Shown here: positions 31,825-42,646 of the stretch, piece by piece
How positions within the stretch are numbered: the stretch's first letter is position 1
Layout of the letters: each line of letters starts with the position of its first letter
From: Welwitschia mirabilis
Lineage: Eukaryota > Gnetophyta > Gnetopsida > Welwitschiales
Direction of reading: 5' to 3'
DNA: 47,416 nucleotides
Assembly: GCA_051453625.1 (NCBI GenBank)
Contig: JBOZIK010000001.1
Span: 233,755,991-233,803,406, forward strand
Program-made: the position numbers and the translations under genes
The notes under the pieces: generated by a model
Seen by the model: the letters and a program-made list of their open reading frames with translations, nothing else
What the model was told of the DNA's origin: nothing
Databases searched by the model: none

Positions 31825-32745
31825 TTGAAGATGGAAGTAGATCTTGCACCTTCTCATACAAGAAATGTTGGAATTATTGCTATGCATGATACCATTTTAA
31901 AATCTTCAAGTCTATTAAAGGATTTGACTAAGGAATGCACTATGTATGATGATGTAGGATTTGAACGCAATCANNNNNNNNNNNNNNNNNNNNNNNNNNN
32001 NNNNNNNNNNNNNNNNNNNNNNNNNNNNNNNNNNNNNNNNNNNNNNNNNNNNNNNNNNNNNNNNNNNNNNNNNNNNNNNNNNNNNNNNNNNNNNNNNNNN
32101 NNNNNNNNNNNNNNNNNNNNNNNNNNNNNNNNNNNNNNNNNNNNNNNNNNNNNNNNNNNNNNNNNNNNNNNNNNNNNNNNNNNNNNNNNNNNNNNNNNNN
32201 NNNNNNNNNNNNNNNNNNNNNNNNNNNNNNNNNNNNNNNNNNNNNNNNNNNNNNNNNNNNNNNNNNNNNNNNNNNNNNNNNNNNNNNNNNNNNNNNNNNN
32301 NNNNNNNNNNNNNNNNNNNNNNNNNNNNNNNNNNNNNNNNNNNNNNNNNNNNNNNNNNNNNNNNNNNNNNNNNNNNNNNNNNNNNNNNNNNNNNNNNNNN
32401 NNNNNNNNNNNNNNNNNNNNNNNNNNNNNNNNNNNNNNNNNNNNNNNNNNNNNNNNNNNNNNNNNNNNNNNNNNNNNNNNNNNNNNNNNNNNNNNNNNNN
32501 NNNNNNNNNNNNNNNNNNNNNNNNNNNNNNNNNNNNNNNNNNNNNNNTACCACTTCCAATGCACTTATTGTAGTAAGCTTTACTCCATGTGGACATTAAA
32601 GCCTAGATCTATGATTGATGGCTTTCCAAGAAAGAGAAAACAGAATTACAATCAAAGACTAGAAGAAGGAAATATTTTGAAATCAATAAAAGAAGAAATG
32701 AAGTGTTTCAATTTTTGCTTCAAATTCTCTCAATGCTCTCCCTAA
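31825..32745 (+). pseudogene. Unrecognised coding-like fragments on both sides of a gap
   Basis: Before the gap, 50 codons starting MKMEVDLAPSHTRNV stay open. After it, about 66 codons stay open (YHFQCTYCSKLYSMW..., then a Lys/Arg-rich and Glu/Lys-rich stretch). The joined frame spans 574 N and therefore has no evidential value as one protein. The CTYC element recalls half of a zinc-binding site but no partner is visible. These could be decayed gag or captured host sequence. Confidence 0.2.
31974..32547. other. Assembly gap (574 N)
   Basis: Estimated gap inside the gypsy interior. The flanks do not match. Confidence 0.99.
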
Positions 32746-34036
32746 CAAGGAACCAATCTCAATCTCAACAAGGAACCAATCTTATGGATCTTTCTTCCAT
32801 TAATAAAAATATAGCAATTGTAAATATAAGTTATATGTACTCTATGCTAAGGAAGAAGAAGTGCAAGTTAAGTAAATCATAGTGAACGGAACTAAAGTTT
32901 TCAAGCACAAGAATGGGATCAAATCCATTGAAGATAAGATGCTTAAGAAGCAGTGAAAGAAGACCAAAAGTGGCATTAATAACTACAAAAGCATTGCTAA
33001 AAGTAAGAATTTCTAGAATATGTCCTCATCCAAGGCTATCAGTCTTTGTAATTAGCTGAAAACCAATAAGTTGAACAAGTATTGAAATCACATAGAAGGC
33101 ATTGTATAATGTTTTTGTTATGTGTAATGGCAGGGGACTTATCCACTAATTTAGAAGAGCTACATCATCTTCCTTTCCTAGTGAAGAGGCTAAGAATTTG
33201 CTCCATTCTTTCTTCTCAAATCTAAGATATGGAAAAGGAAAAGTCAAAACAAATAGCAACTTCCACATCTATAATTTATCTTAGTTAAAAAATGTTTGTT
33301 GATAAATTTAGACACTTCTCAAATTATATGATGCAGATTCTAAATGACGATCTTAAGATTTTAGTGATTTCATCTCAGCCTCCATCAGAAATTATAGAAG
33401 CTTCGTTGCCATTGAGACTCATGTATTCCTCAACATGTGAGAGGAGTGTTAGGAGCACCACTGACTTTGAGTCTTCACAGCCATCTTTGTCTCCACTATC
33501 ATCCAACATGATTGTGTAAGTTCTACATTTCAGCAATTGCAATTTGGCTGACAATAATATTAACACCTAAGCTTTTCAAAAATGATGAGGTAAAAGTGCT
33601 AAGTAGCACTTGTAAAAAAATGGCAACATTGAGAGTAAAGATGCAGAAATCTTAAAGAAGTAGTGTAAGGAGGCAGAAAGAGAACATTACACTTTAGTAA
33701 ACAAAATACTTAAGAGTACCCTAGTATGATCCAAATTCTTTTTATTTTGATTTTAAAGATCAATTATTTAATTCTGAGACATTATAGTTAATATTGAAAA
33801 GGTAAAGAAGGAAATAAGGATTTTGAATCAGATTTCATAAGATTAAAATAAAAGGATCTTTATTATGTTAAGTTTGAATACGAGCATCATATTCATCCTT
33901 TGGTTTTAGTAGTCTTTATCTCAATTTTAGTAGATATTTGAATATTAAATGTCTCTTGCATTTTCTTACTTAAATGGAAGTAAAGAATAAGTCTAATGGA
34001 CTTCCACATTGCTTTACTTATATAAAAGTTCTCTTT
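32746..34036 (+). mobile_element. Gypsy interior with a short unrecognised open frame
   Basis: Mostly frame-broken. 33292-33519 stays open for 75 codons as a Ser-rich translation (SSQPPSEIIEASLPL, SSQPSLSPLSS) with no family recognised. Codon-like pieces before it (33100-33290) read in shifting frames. It may be a decayed protein-coding unit unrelated to pol. Confidence 0.25.
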
Positions 34037-34067
34037 TGTGTGTGTGTGTGTGTGTGTGTATGTGTGT

Positions 34068-34121
<54 letters not shown>
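34037..34121. repeat. Composite microsatellite (TG)n(GA)n, left
   Basis: (TG)n with one TA interruption passes to (GA)n with one AAA interruption. It is followed by a 39-bp unique sequence (34123-34161) that reappears after the gap. Confidence 0.97.
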
Positions 34122-34161
34122 TGGTAGTGCTCCAAGTTGAATAAGGAGCCAAAATGGTATC

Positions 34162-34749
34162 NNNNNNNNNNNNNNNNNNNNNNNNNNNNNNNNNNNNNNN
34201 NNNNNNNNNNNNNNNNNNNNNNNNNNNNNNNNNNNNNNNNNNNNNNNNNNNNNNNNNNNNNNNNNNNNNNNNNNNNNNNNNNNNNNNNNNNNNNNNNNNN
34301 NNNNNNNNNNNNNNNNNNNNNNNNNNNNNNNNNNNNNNNNNNNNNNNNNNNNNNNNNNNNNNNNNNNNNNNNNNNNNNNNNNNNNNNNNNNNNNNNNNNN
34401 NNNNNNNNNNNNNNNNNNNNNNNNNNNNNNNNNNNNNNNNNNNNNNNNNNNNNNNNNNNNNNNNNNNNNNNNNNNNNNNNNNNNNNNNNNNNNNNNNNNN
34501 NNNNNNNNNNNNNNNNNNNNNNNNNNNNNNNNNNNNNNNNNNNNNNNNNNNNNNNNNNNNNNNNNNNNNNNNNNNNNNNNNNNNNNNNNNNNNNNNNNNN
34601 NNNNNNNNNNNNNNNNNNNNNNNNNNNNNNNNNNNNNNNNNNNNNNNNNNNNNNNNNNNNNNNNNNNNNNNNNNNNNNNNNNNNNNNNNNNNNNNNNNNN
34701 NNNNNNNNNNNNNNNNNNNNNNNNNNNNNNNNNNNNNNNNNNNNNNNNN
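34162..34749. other. Assembly gap (588 N) with matching flanks
   Basis: The 39 bases ending at 34161 are repeated exactly at 34826-34864, and each copy is preceded by a (TG)n(GA)n run. The gap may be an artefact of the microsatellite. Confidence 0.99.

Positions 34750-34826
<77 letters not shown>
34750..34826. repeat. Composite microsatellite (TG)n(GA)n, right
   Basis: Same organisation as 34037-34121, but with an uninterrupted (TG)n and TTTA at the junction. It is followed by the same 39-bp flank. Confidence 0.97.
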
Positions 34827-34829
<3 letters not shown>

Positions 34830-34864
34830 GTGCTCCAAGTTGAATAAGGAGCCAAAATGGTATC

Positions 34865-35236
34865 CTTTGTCTATTTATTACAAGAACTTAACAATGGAGT
34901 CACTATTAATTATAGAAAAAAAATATCTTTGACATTTGTGACATGTGTGCATGAGCTTAAAGGGTAAGGATGTGATCTCTTTCCACATTTTGTTTTTAAA
35001 TCCTTTTAATGAAATTTTAATTTTTCATGACTAAAAGAAGACAGGTTGGTATATTTATTTTCCCTTTGCTACATATGTATATATGTATGTATATATATAC
35101 ACACATATTATATAAAAATATATGTAAACATTATATCATATTCTATATATAACACTATAAATGTTAGATATTATTTATTTTTATGCAATGTTTATAACAC
35201 ATATATTTTAGTTAATTATTAGGATACTTTGGTTAA
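34865..35236 (+). mobile_element. Gypsy interior with TA-rich simple repeat
   Basis: No coding. ATATGTATATATGTATG-like alternation lies at 35071-35130. It ends at a nested solo LTR. Confidence 0.5.
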
Positions 35237-36327
35237 TGTTGCGATGCCAATTTATAAGAGTTTGATGGTGTATTTTGAGTACTTTTATAGGATATTTATA
35301 TAGGTTTGGATGCAATACTGATGATAATGGAGAACTTAGAAGATGATCATTGAAACATATGATTCTTAGCATATTTAGAGGTTTCTCAGGCTTATTCTGA
35401 TGCTACATACTTTGGAAGAAGGATTCACCATGCATAAGATTGGTTCCTTGTTGAGATTGGAGATGAAAAATCTTTTCGTCCCCTCTGTTATCCCCATGAT
35501 AGTCAGGAGGAAACAGTTGTTTTTCTATAGTCAGAAAGAATTATCTTTGTAATGGGGTCATGTGACCCATTTGGGCTATTAGGGGTTCCTTTCTGACTTC
35601 TAGGATTAAGATTCTAGAACTTCAATCTAAAACTATAAATAACCTTCCCCTCCTTCACTTCTGTTTTCATCTTTTATACTCGATATGCTTGTGATAGAAG
35701 GTTAAAGGATAAGGTTCATCCAGTAGCTATAGAGAGGAGTTCCCTTGGTGTTGGACTAAGTATCCTCCTTTGAGGTGCTAAATTTAAATACTCTTTTTAC
35801 TCAAATTCTATTTATGTTCCTTATGGTTTAAGTTGATTATAGTCTAGTGATAATTTTGTAATTTATTTAGATCATAAGGCCAACATTTGTTAAGGTTGAA
35901 TTTGATTAGTTTAGATTTGCATTATTATTTAATTCCAATTAATGTTACATTTTCCACATTCTATTTGGCTTATCTCATAATTCATGTTAATTAAGAACAA
36001 GTAAGAATTCTTCTTAATTAATTGGAATTATAGAGAGCTAGTTTTTGTGACAGGAGAATTAGGATCCAAGTAGAATTCATCTTATTTACATTTTATCCAT
36101 TACATTTCATTCCAATTCATCTTGCATTGCTATTTACTTTCATTGATTAAAAGATAAAAGACTAAAAATACTTTGTAAAAGCAATTCTATAACTCTAAGA
36201 CTAGTGCCTTCGTTGGGATTATGATGTTCAAATAAACTTTCATCTATACTAGCATGTGTTTTTATATAAGTAATTTGATTTACAAATATACCTAAAGGAC
36301 TTCAAGATTGCATAAATCCATATTACA
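35237..36327 (+). repeat. Nested solo LTR of the Athila/Tat-like family, plus strand (copy 3)
   Basis: Starts TGTTGCGATGCC and ends ...ATATTACA, 1091 bases. It is the reverse-strand homologue of 1012-2164 and 5259-6509. TATAAATA at 35634-35641 is a promoter-like box. No PPT on the left or PBS on the right, so it is a solo LTR. No clear target duplication was seen. Confidence 0.75.
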
Positions 36328-37492
36328 ATAGTTGATATTCACTTATTTATTAATAACAATAGTCTCATCTATAGTTCTTCCATTTATTTACTTGAACTAA
36401 ACTTATAGCTTTTGACTTAATTCATACATTTTATCTTTGACTTGTTAGGCTTTAAGGTGCTATATTATACATATTAATCTTTGAAGTAGAAATTCCACTA
36501 GATTCTACAAGTAGAAGTGTCAGAGAGGCACTGAAAAAAGCACATAACAAAGAAGTGTAGAGTGGAAGAGACTTATGATTTATGGCTTAGGCTTGAGAAA
36601 TTTATGCATAACATCTTTAAAGGTAAGTTTCATAGTTTGGAGTAAGAGATTGTTATGTTGTAATATTTGATTTTATAGTTTTAGATTTAATAATCCAAGT
36701 TTATTTTGATTTTGAATAAAGCAAGAAGGTCATTAAGATATTTTGACTTATGAAATCAACCATTTGCAAGTATATTCAACTATGTTCTTAGAAATTCTTT
36801 GCAAAATCAATTATGTGGCCTTTATCTAGCCTCTCATGAGAGATGTACTAGTTCATAATGTTTTTCCTAATCAAGTAATCATTATAACCTTGGGGAAGGT
36901 TAAAATTTCTTGTATAACAAAAGAGTTTCTGTAAATTTTGAATTTGATATACATATATAGTATAACTTATAAAGCATGTGTCATGAAGTCAAAGTGAACA
37001 GTAGAGGAAGAAGAAAATTTATAGAGGTTTAATTATTCTACATATGGAAGATGATTAGTATTGTTCTTATCATGATGATCAATATCACTGATTAACAAGT
37101 TTTGTAAACAATATTTCACCTTATTTAACAATTTATATGGCATTGAAGGAAAATTAGTTTGACAAAATCTTATTTATCATTTAAGGTTGTTTCTTATAGC
37201 AAGTCATTTTGAAGTTCTTTAGAAATGGATTTTACATTAAGTTCCAAAGATAGAAATTGATATCTGTAGTTAGAACAGTTAAGAAGTGGATATTCAACTA
37301 AATTATACATTTCAAATTTAACTAATTAAAATTTTAAATCAAGAGAAACTTGTAGTTAAAGGAAGATAAATGCAACATTATAAAATGTAATGTTTAGGGG
37401 AGAAGTAAATAGAAGTTATTTAGAATTATGAAACAAACATTTTACAGTGGAAACCTAGGCTTTATTTTTCAAGTTTCAAGGATGAAACTTTT
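36328..37492 (+). mobile_element. Gypsy 3' interior, no recognisable coding
   Basis: Frame-broken AT-rich sequence between the nested LTR and the PPT. In an intact element this would hold integrase and chromodomain, but none of their motifs could be read. Confidence 0.45.
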
Positions 37493-37502
37493 TAAGGGGT
37501 AA
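37493..37502 (+). other. Polypurine tract of the Tekay/Del-like element
   Basis: AAGGGGTAA, preceded by TTTCAAGGATGAAACTTTTT, directly before the 3' LTR. Confidence 0.7.
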
Positions 37503-39565
37503 TATCATGTTTAGATTTTAAAGATATAAAGATTTAGTCAAAATAGTTAAATAAAAATAATTTTACTCTTATGCAACCCACAAAATTATTTAATTACTAG
37601 ATTCTTAATTATTTATTACCATATTATTTTTACTATTATTTGAGATATAAGTCTTTACTTCATTAATTAAAACTTATTGTGTTGTAATTATTATTTTCAA
37701 TGCTTTCTTTTCTTGTAATAGCCATAATGAATAATATTATTTTTATAGTAACTCCTTGGTTATTTAATTATAATCCTTTCATGGATTAATTGGTGGTTAT
37801 ATTAATATTATTTTATTTTATTTTATAACTACTACATTTAATGTATAATGATTAGTGTATTACCTTATTTTGTTATTTTCTTATTTTGTTACATACCAAA
37901 AAAGATTCTTGTAATAGTTATAATTATTAAGATGCATTATGTTAAGATTATTTTAATATTCTTTTTAGTAGTGCATGTTAAAGTAACACCCATAATCATG
38001 ATACCACACTTTCTTTTACTAGTGATTAATATGTACTCATTATGGAAATTGATTATTTTTCAAGCGTTATGTAATTATTTACTATTACAAATGAAAATTC
38101 ACCCAGTGACAAGGCAAAATAATGATTAGGGGTTATGGGATCTCTACCACTTTCTCCAAGATAATGTCTTTTTATATCCTTATGTCTCTTTATATCCCTA
38201 CATCCTCTTGTGATAAATAGAACCTCCTTCTTCTCTTATTTGCATATTTTTGAGAAATCCTATGTTATTACATGTTGATGATTTTGAAACTTATAATTTG
38301 AAAAGCATTGAAGTTTTAGAATCCTTAAAAGTTTTGAAAAAAGTGTTACATCCAATTTTGGGTATGGTCTTAAGCTTTATTTTATTTCTGACATAACTCT
38401 AGTATTTCTTATATTATCTTTTTATTAACTATTTTTTATCAAGTCTTTTAATTATTCCTTTGTAAGCCATCTTAAGAATATCTTATGACTAACCATTGGC
38501 ATATATTATGATATGTTAAATTATAAAATTAACACTAGCTAGGGTAATTAGTTGTTCAAACCTCAAAGAGTGATACTCTTTGTTGTGAGTCCTATGGCCA
38601 TGGGACTAAACCTCTATAAAGAAAAGGGAAAATATGACCCAGTTTACCATTTTATCCCTTTTAATTACGTGTAGCTAAATTACTAAAAATTCTAGTGGAA
38701 TAACAGTAAAGAAAATAATATGAAAATGAGGGCTGGACCACATCTTGAATTATTTTGGTAATGTATTCTTATATTATTTTGATTGTTCATTCTTGGTTAC
38801 ATCTTGAATTATTTTGGAAGTGCATTCTTGAATTATTTTAGCAGTGCATTCTTGAATTATTTCGAAAAGTATATTCTTGAATTATTTTGAAAAGTGCATT
38901 CTTGGATTATTTTGAAAATTGCATTCTTTAATTATTTTTGGAAGTGCATTCTTGGATTATTCTAACTATACATTCTTAGATTACTGAAACTTAGGTAATG
39001 CATTCTTGAATATTTTTTAATTCCTTACCTTATGCCTAAAAATCCTATACCTACCTATTCCTTACCATGGACCATACTAGAAACTATAAAAGTTACAGTT
39101 CTTACACCATACTTGCATGTGCAGGGATCATTATAAGAATAAATCTAAAAGGAGCTCATGGATGCAATGCAAACTAGGTATTACCTACATGTTTTTTTTA
39201 TTTTGATGCATGAGTAATAATTAAAGACCAAGAGTGTCCTAAAGACTTGTGCATATTTTTTGACAATTTATCTAGTTGTTTTACTTGAGCTTGTATTTGG
39301 CAATAAAAGGTGTTTTACAAGTTACTTATGTAGTATGTTTACTTATCTTTTGGAAAGATCATAAATGTTTAGAGATCCTCTTTTCCTTTATATAAGATTA
39401 TTTTAAGAGTATAATTATAATTATGCCTTATTATTTTATTAGTATTGATTTCAATCTTGAGTTATGAATTGTTAATTTCACTAACATCTAAAGTGAGCAT
39501 AGTTTATTATGCTTTTGGGAAAATCATTTTGGAAGAAGATCTTGTACATAGATTAGGACATTACA
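37503..39565 (+). repeat. 3' LTR of the Tekay/Del-like element
   Basis: Starts TATCATGTTTAG (TG decayed to TA) and ends GGACATTACA, 2063 bases. Colinear with 26423-28496. Divergence from the 5' LTR is visible in nearly every line, so the insertion is old. Confidence 0.85.
38748..39008 (+). repeat. 25-bp tandem array in 3' LTR, about 10 units
   Basis: Counterpart of 27657-27940 with variants in the same order, ending in the same ACTTAGGTAATGCATTCTT unit. Confidence 0.85.
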
Positions 39566-41404
39566 TGTCTCTTGGATTCATTATTTGAGTAGTACCATTG
39601 ATGAATTATGAAATGGTAATCATGCTTTGCATCAATTTGATAAAAGATTATTTTTCAATGAAATCTATTATTTTATCATCTCTTAATTGGCTTATGAAAT
39701 TTCTAATATTAAAGTATTATTAGTATTTTTTTCACAAATTTATTTTATTCAAAAATAATCATATTCCTTTCATATTTAGTTAATTGGTCTCCATATGGTT
39801 TGCTTTTTATTTTTATGAAAAGTATAATGCAATAACTATATTGAAAGTTCTATCTTTTTAGCAAAGGAATAAATGCGAAGTAAAGGAACCACATTCTACT
39901 TGAAGAAATTGATTTAGTGGAGCCTCTTTTCTTGAGAAGATTTCCACTACTTATCCTTGTGTGAATGTAATTATTTAAATAGTTTCTTTTCCAACATCTA
40001 TTAACTTGATTTTACTTCAGTTTTTCATGCATTATGTTTAAGGATATTAGGCTTTTACAATTTATGGATGATCAATTGAATTTAATCCAATTGGAAGACA
40101 TTCAAAACACCTATGAAATCTAATTTTAGAAGAGGAAAATGTGCTTAATTAAGTTGTTCATATTATATGCTTTATCTCTTCATTAACTTCATTTTTATTA
40201 AGGTTGCAAATGATTGTTACTTTGATAATGAATAAGTTATTTTTCATATTTGTATAAAAAAGAGAAAAAAAGAGAAGAAGAAGATAAAGATAAAAAGAAA
40301 AAGAATTCATAATAAAAATGAGAAATTTATACTATGAAATCAATTTCGATAATCATTTGTAATCTATCTCGGGGATTACTGCACCAAAGGAAAAATTTCT
40401 TAACTATCTATGTATTGTCTAACAAGTTCCATCACTTGTGAGAAAAGCAAGTTCAATGGTTTAGAAATGAGTACTTCATAATGGGAGGAATCCAAGGTAA
40501 AGGAGGTACACATCTAAGTATGCTGTGATTATCACATTGTCAAGTACTATTAATTTTTAGTTGTCTTTTAAATTGATTCTTAAGACTATAGGTGTGATAT
40601 TTCAAATTTAATTAATACATTATTATTTTCATCCATGCTATTCAAACAAAACCATAATGTTTTACTAATCAGGAATCATGCATCTTTAGTTAGAAAAATG
40701 AGACTACTGGTAAGTGGTCAACTTCAAATAGAATATGTTTGAATACAATGTATTTGTTTCAATTCATTAAGTTAGATAATTTTAGAGTTGTTAACTATAT
40801 CTTTTCTATTTATCATAGAAACATAGAATTAAAGAAATCAATTTGATCTTTTGAAAAAGATTTGCATTTATTTTTCTTTCAAATAAAGTGTTAGGCTTTG
40901 AAAGGTTAGGATTCAGGATCTAAGTAGTTTAATGATTGTTTCAATGATGCATAAGCTTGTTTTAGTTTATTTTCTTTTTCCTTCTTATTTTATACTAATG
41001 TGTTTTTATTTTGTACTTTATCTTTTATCATTAATTCATCTTTTATAAATCTTTTAAATTCTAAAGTACCTCATTCTTATTCTACTCACTTTTTAACTTC
41101 TAATGCATGTTTGACTCTAGTGGGAGGGCTTATTTATATGGAACCTCCATGAAGTGATTCATTAGATCTTTTAAAAACAAGGTTTATATGGAATTGTAGT
41201 TGTTATAAACTCAAATCATATGTTTTAATTTAATGCATATATTTATATAATGAGTAAATTGAATATCTTTTTGATTGAAGAGGGATGAAAATACACTTTA
41301 TGTTTAACAATGCAATTACCTTTTAAGTGTTAGTTTTAATTATCTTTTTAAGTTAATTAACTCTATTCCATTCCATTTTCTTTATAAGGGACTTAAAAAT
41401 GCTT
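39566..41404 (+). mobile_element. 3' interior of an Athila-like element, non-coding
   Basis: It runs up to the PPT at 41405. The phrase TTATAAGGGACTTAAAAATG before the PPT resembles the GGACTAGCAAA...AAG context preceding the PPT in Athila-type elements. It contains an A/G-rich run (40255-40320), CTCGGGGATTACTGCACC near 40369 and AT-rich sequence. No gag, pol or env-like frame is readable. Confidence 0.45.
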
Positions 41405-41416
41405 AGTGGGGGGATA
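41405..41416 (+). other. Polypurine tract of the Athila-like element
   Basis: AGTGGGGGGATA lies directly before the LTR start TGATAAGCC. Confidence 0.75.
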
Positions 41417-42417
41417 TGATAAGCCACCAACTTGTCACATTTAACATATGGTTTAGAGTGTATGTTTAGGTTTTTTTTACAAGTTTAATGCTTAAATTGA
41501 CCACTTTTGATGTCAAGGACTAAAGATAAAGAATTAGTAATAATTTGGATCAAAATTTGTAACTAAAGTGCATCTAAGAAAAGCATATTGCATGTGGTAG
41601 TGGTGTAGGAGACACATGATAGTAACATTTAACAGCGACATGGTCGTAATAATGAAGACACATGGTGATAGTATCAATTATTTAAGGCATCATGATCTAA
41701 ATACTAATTGTTAGGATTATCATGATAACCTCCACCTAATATAAGAATACAAAGATTCCACCTCATGCTATAAGATGAGGAATCTTATTCATCCTACCTA
41801 GACTACATGATAAAAATTGTAACTACCTAATTGTAACTGTTACCTACATAGGTTACATGATAAAAGTTGTAATTGCCTAGTTGTATCCACTACATACCAC
41901 TACAAGCTAAAGAGACATAACCACAGCCTTTAACCCTCACTCATAAGCATTTTTTCCTGTATCAATTATTCTTATGATGAATTAGAGTTTAATTAAGCAA
42001 GGGATCCATCTAGCTTAACAGATTAGCTTACCTTGTTATTAAGTTATGTTTCCTCTATTGAGGGGTGACTAGTTTTAAAGTAGATGTAAGACATTTTGGT
42101 TAATAAAGAGTTAATGTGCTTATGCTATTTTTCATCTTATCTTCTTTATAGTTTATGTTGGCTACAATAAAAGTGACATTAATTTATAATTATTTTTGAT
42201 TATATGGATCAATCTATGTAATAATAAATTGGTTAAATTCGTTAGAACTTGCATTTAGGATTGCATTGCATTTTCATCTATCACATTTCATCATCACCAT
42301 TGCATAATTCTCATTTCATTCTTATTCATAAAATATAAAAATATATCTTCCTTATTGCAAATTAATTTCTTAAAGCCTTTTCTTGAATTCTTCACTAGTT
42401 TATGACATTTAGATTGA
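41417..42417 (+). repeat. Athila-like LTR (copy B), right edge in gap
   Basis: Starts TGATAAGCCACCAACTTGTC and matches 15057-15435 over its first 400 bases. Beyond that are a local near-repeat of TACATGATAAAA...TTGTAACT (41805-41880), ATTTCATCATCACCATTGCA and AT-rich sequence into the gap. It contains a conserved hairpin at 41752-41786. The PBS is not seen and may lie in the gap. Confidence 0.7.
41752..41786 (+). other. Bulged 12-bp hairpin in Athila-like LTR
   Basis: AAGATTC (41752-41758) pairs with GAATCTT (41780-41786) and CTCAT (41762-41766) with ATGAG (41775-41779), leaving a 3-base bulge and an 8-base loop. In copy A (15372-15406) the outer 7 bp persist and the inner stem has one mismatch. 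Confidence 0.6.
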
Positions 42418-42646
42418 NNNNNNNNNNNNNNNNNNNNNNNNNNNNNNNNNNNNNNNNNNNNNNNNNNNNNNNNNNNNNNNNNNNNNNNNNNNNNNNNNNN
42501 NNNNNNNNNNNNNNNNNNNNNNNNNNNNNNNNNNNNNNNNNNNNNNNNNNNNNNNNNNNNNNNNNNNNNNNNNNNNNNNNNNNNNNNNNNNNNNNNNNNN
42601 NNNNNNNNNNNNNNNNNNNNNNNNNNNNNNNNNNNNNNNNNNNNNN
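42418..42646. other. Assembly gap (229 N)
   Basis: Estimated gap at the junction of the Athila-like LTR and the second copia copy. It hides any copia 5' LTR here. Confidence 0.99.

Larger units (their letters stand above)
26423..39565 (+). mobile_element. Large degraded Tekay/Del-like gypsy element with nested insertions
   Basis: About 13.1 kb, bounded by colinear LTRs (26423-28496 and 37503-39565). A tRNA-iMet-type PBS follows the 5' LTR and a PPT precedes the 3' LTR. The 3' context TTTCAAGGATGAAAC...AAGGGG is the typical Tekay/Del one. The interior is about 9 kb. Of this, about 3.1 kb is nested solo LTRs and 1.2 kb is gaps, and in the rest I recognise no gag or pol motif. It is either extremely decayed or a non-coding (LARD-like) derivative. 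Flanking 5-bp duplications are not evident (TATTC on the left, TGTCT on the right). Confidence 0.75.

Noticed and set aside
31915-32599. Several overlapping frames across the 574-N gap
   Set aside because: Same artefact. Only the short plus-strand flanks were kept, at low confidence.
33893-34855. Frames encoding (Ser-Leu)n, (Thr-His)n, (Val-Cys)n and (Arg-Glu)n
   Set aside because: Translations of the (TG)n(GA)n microsatellites joined through N.
37848-38129. 93-codon plus-strand frame
   Set aside because: Lies within the gypsy 3' LTR. The homologous part of the 5' LTR is not open.
26418-39570. Target-site duplication of the large gypsy element
   Set aside because: TATTC on the left and TGTCT on the right do not match. 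Old decay or recombination may have removed it.
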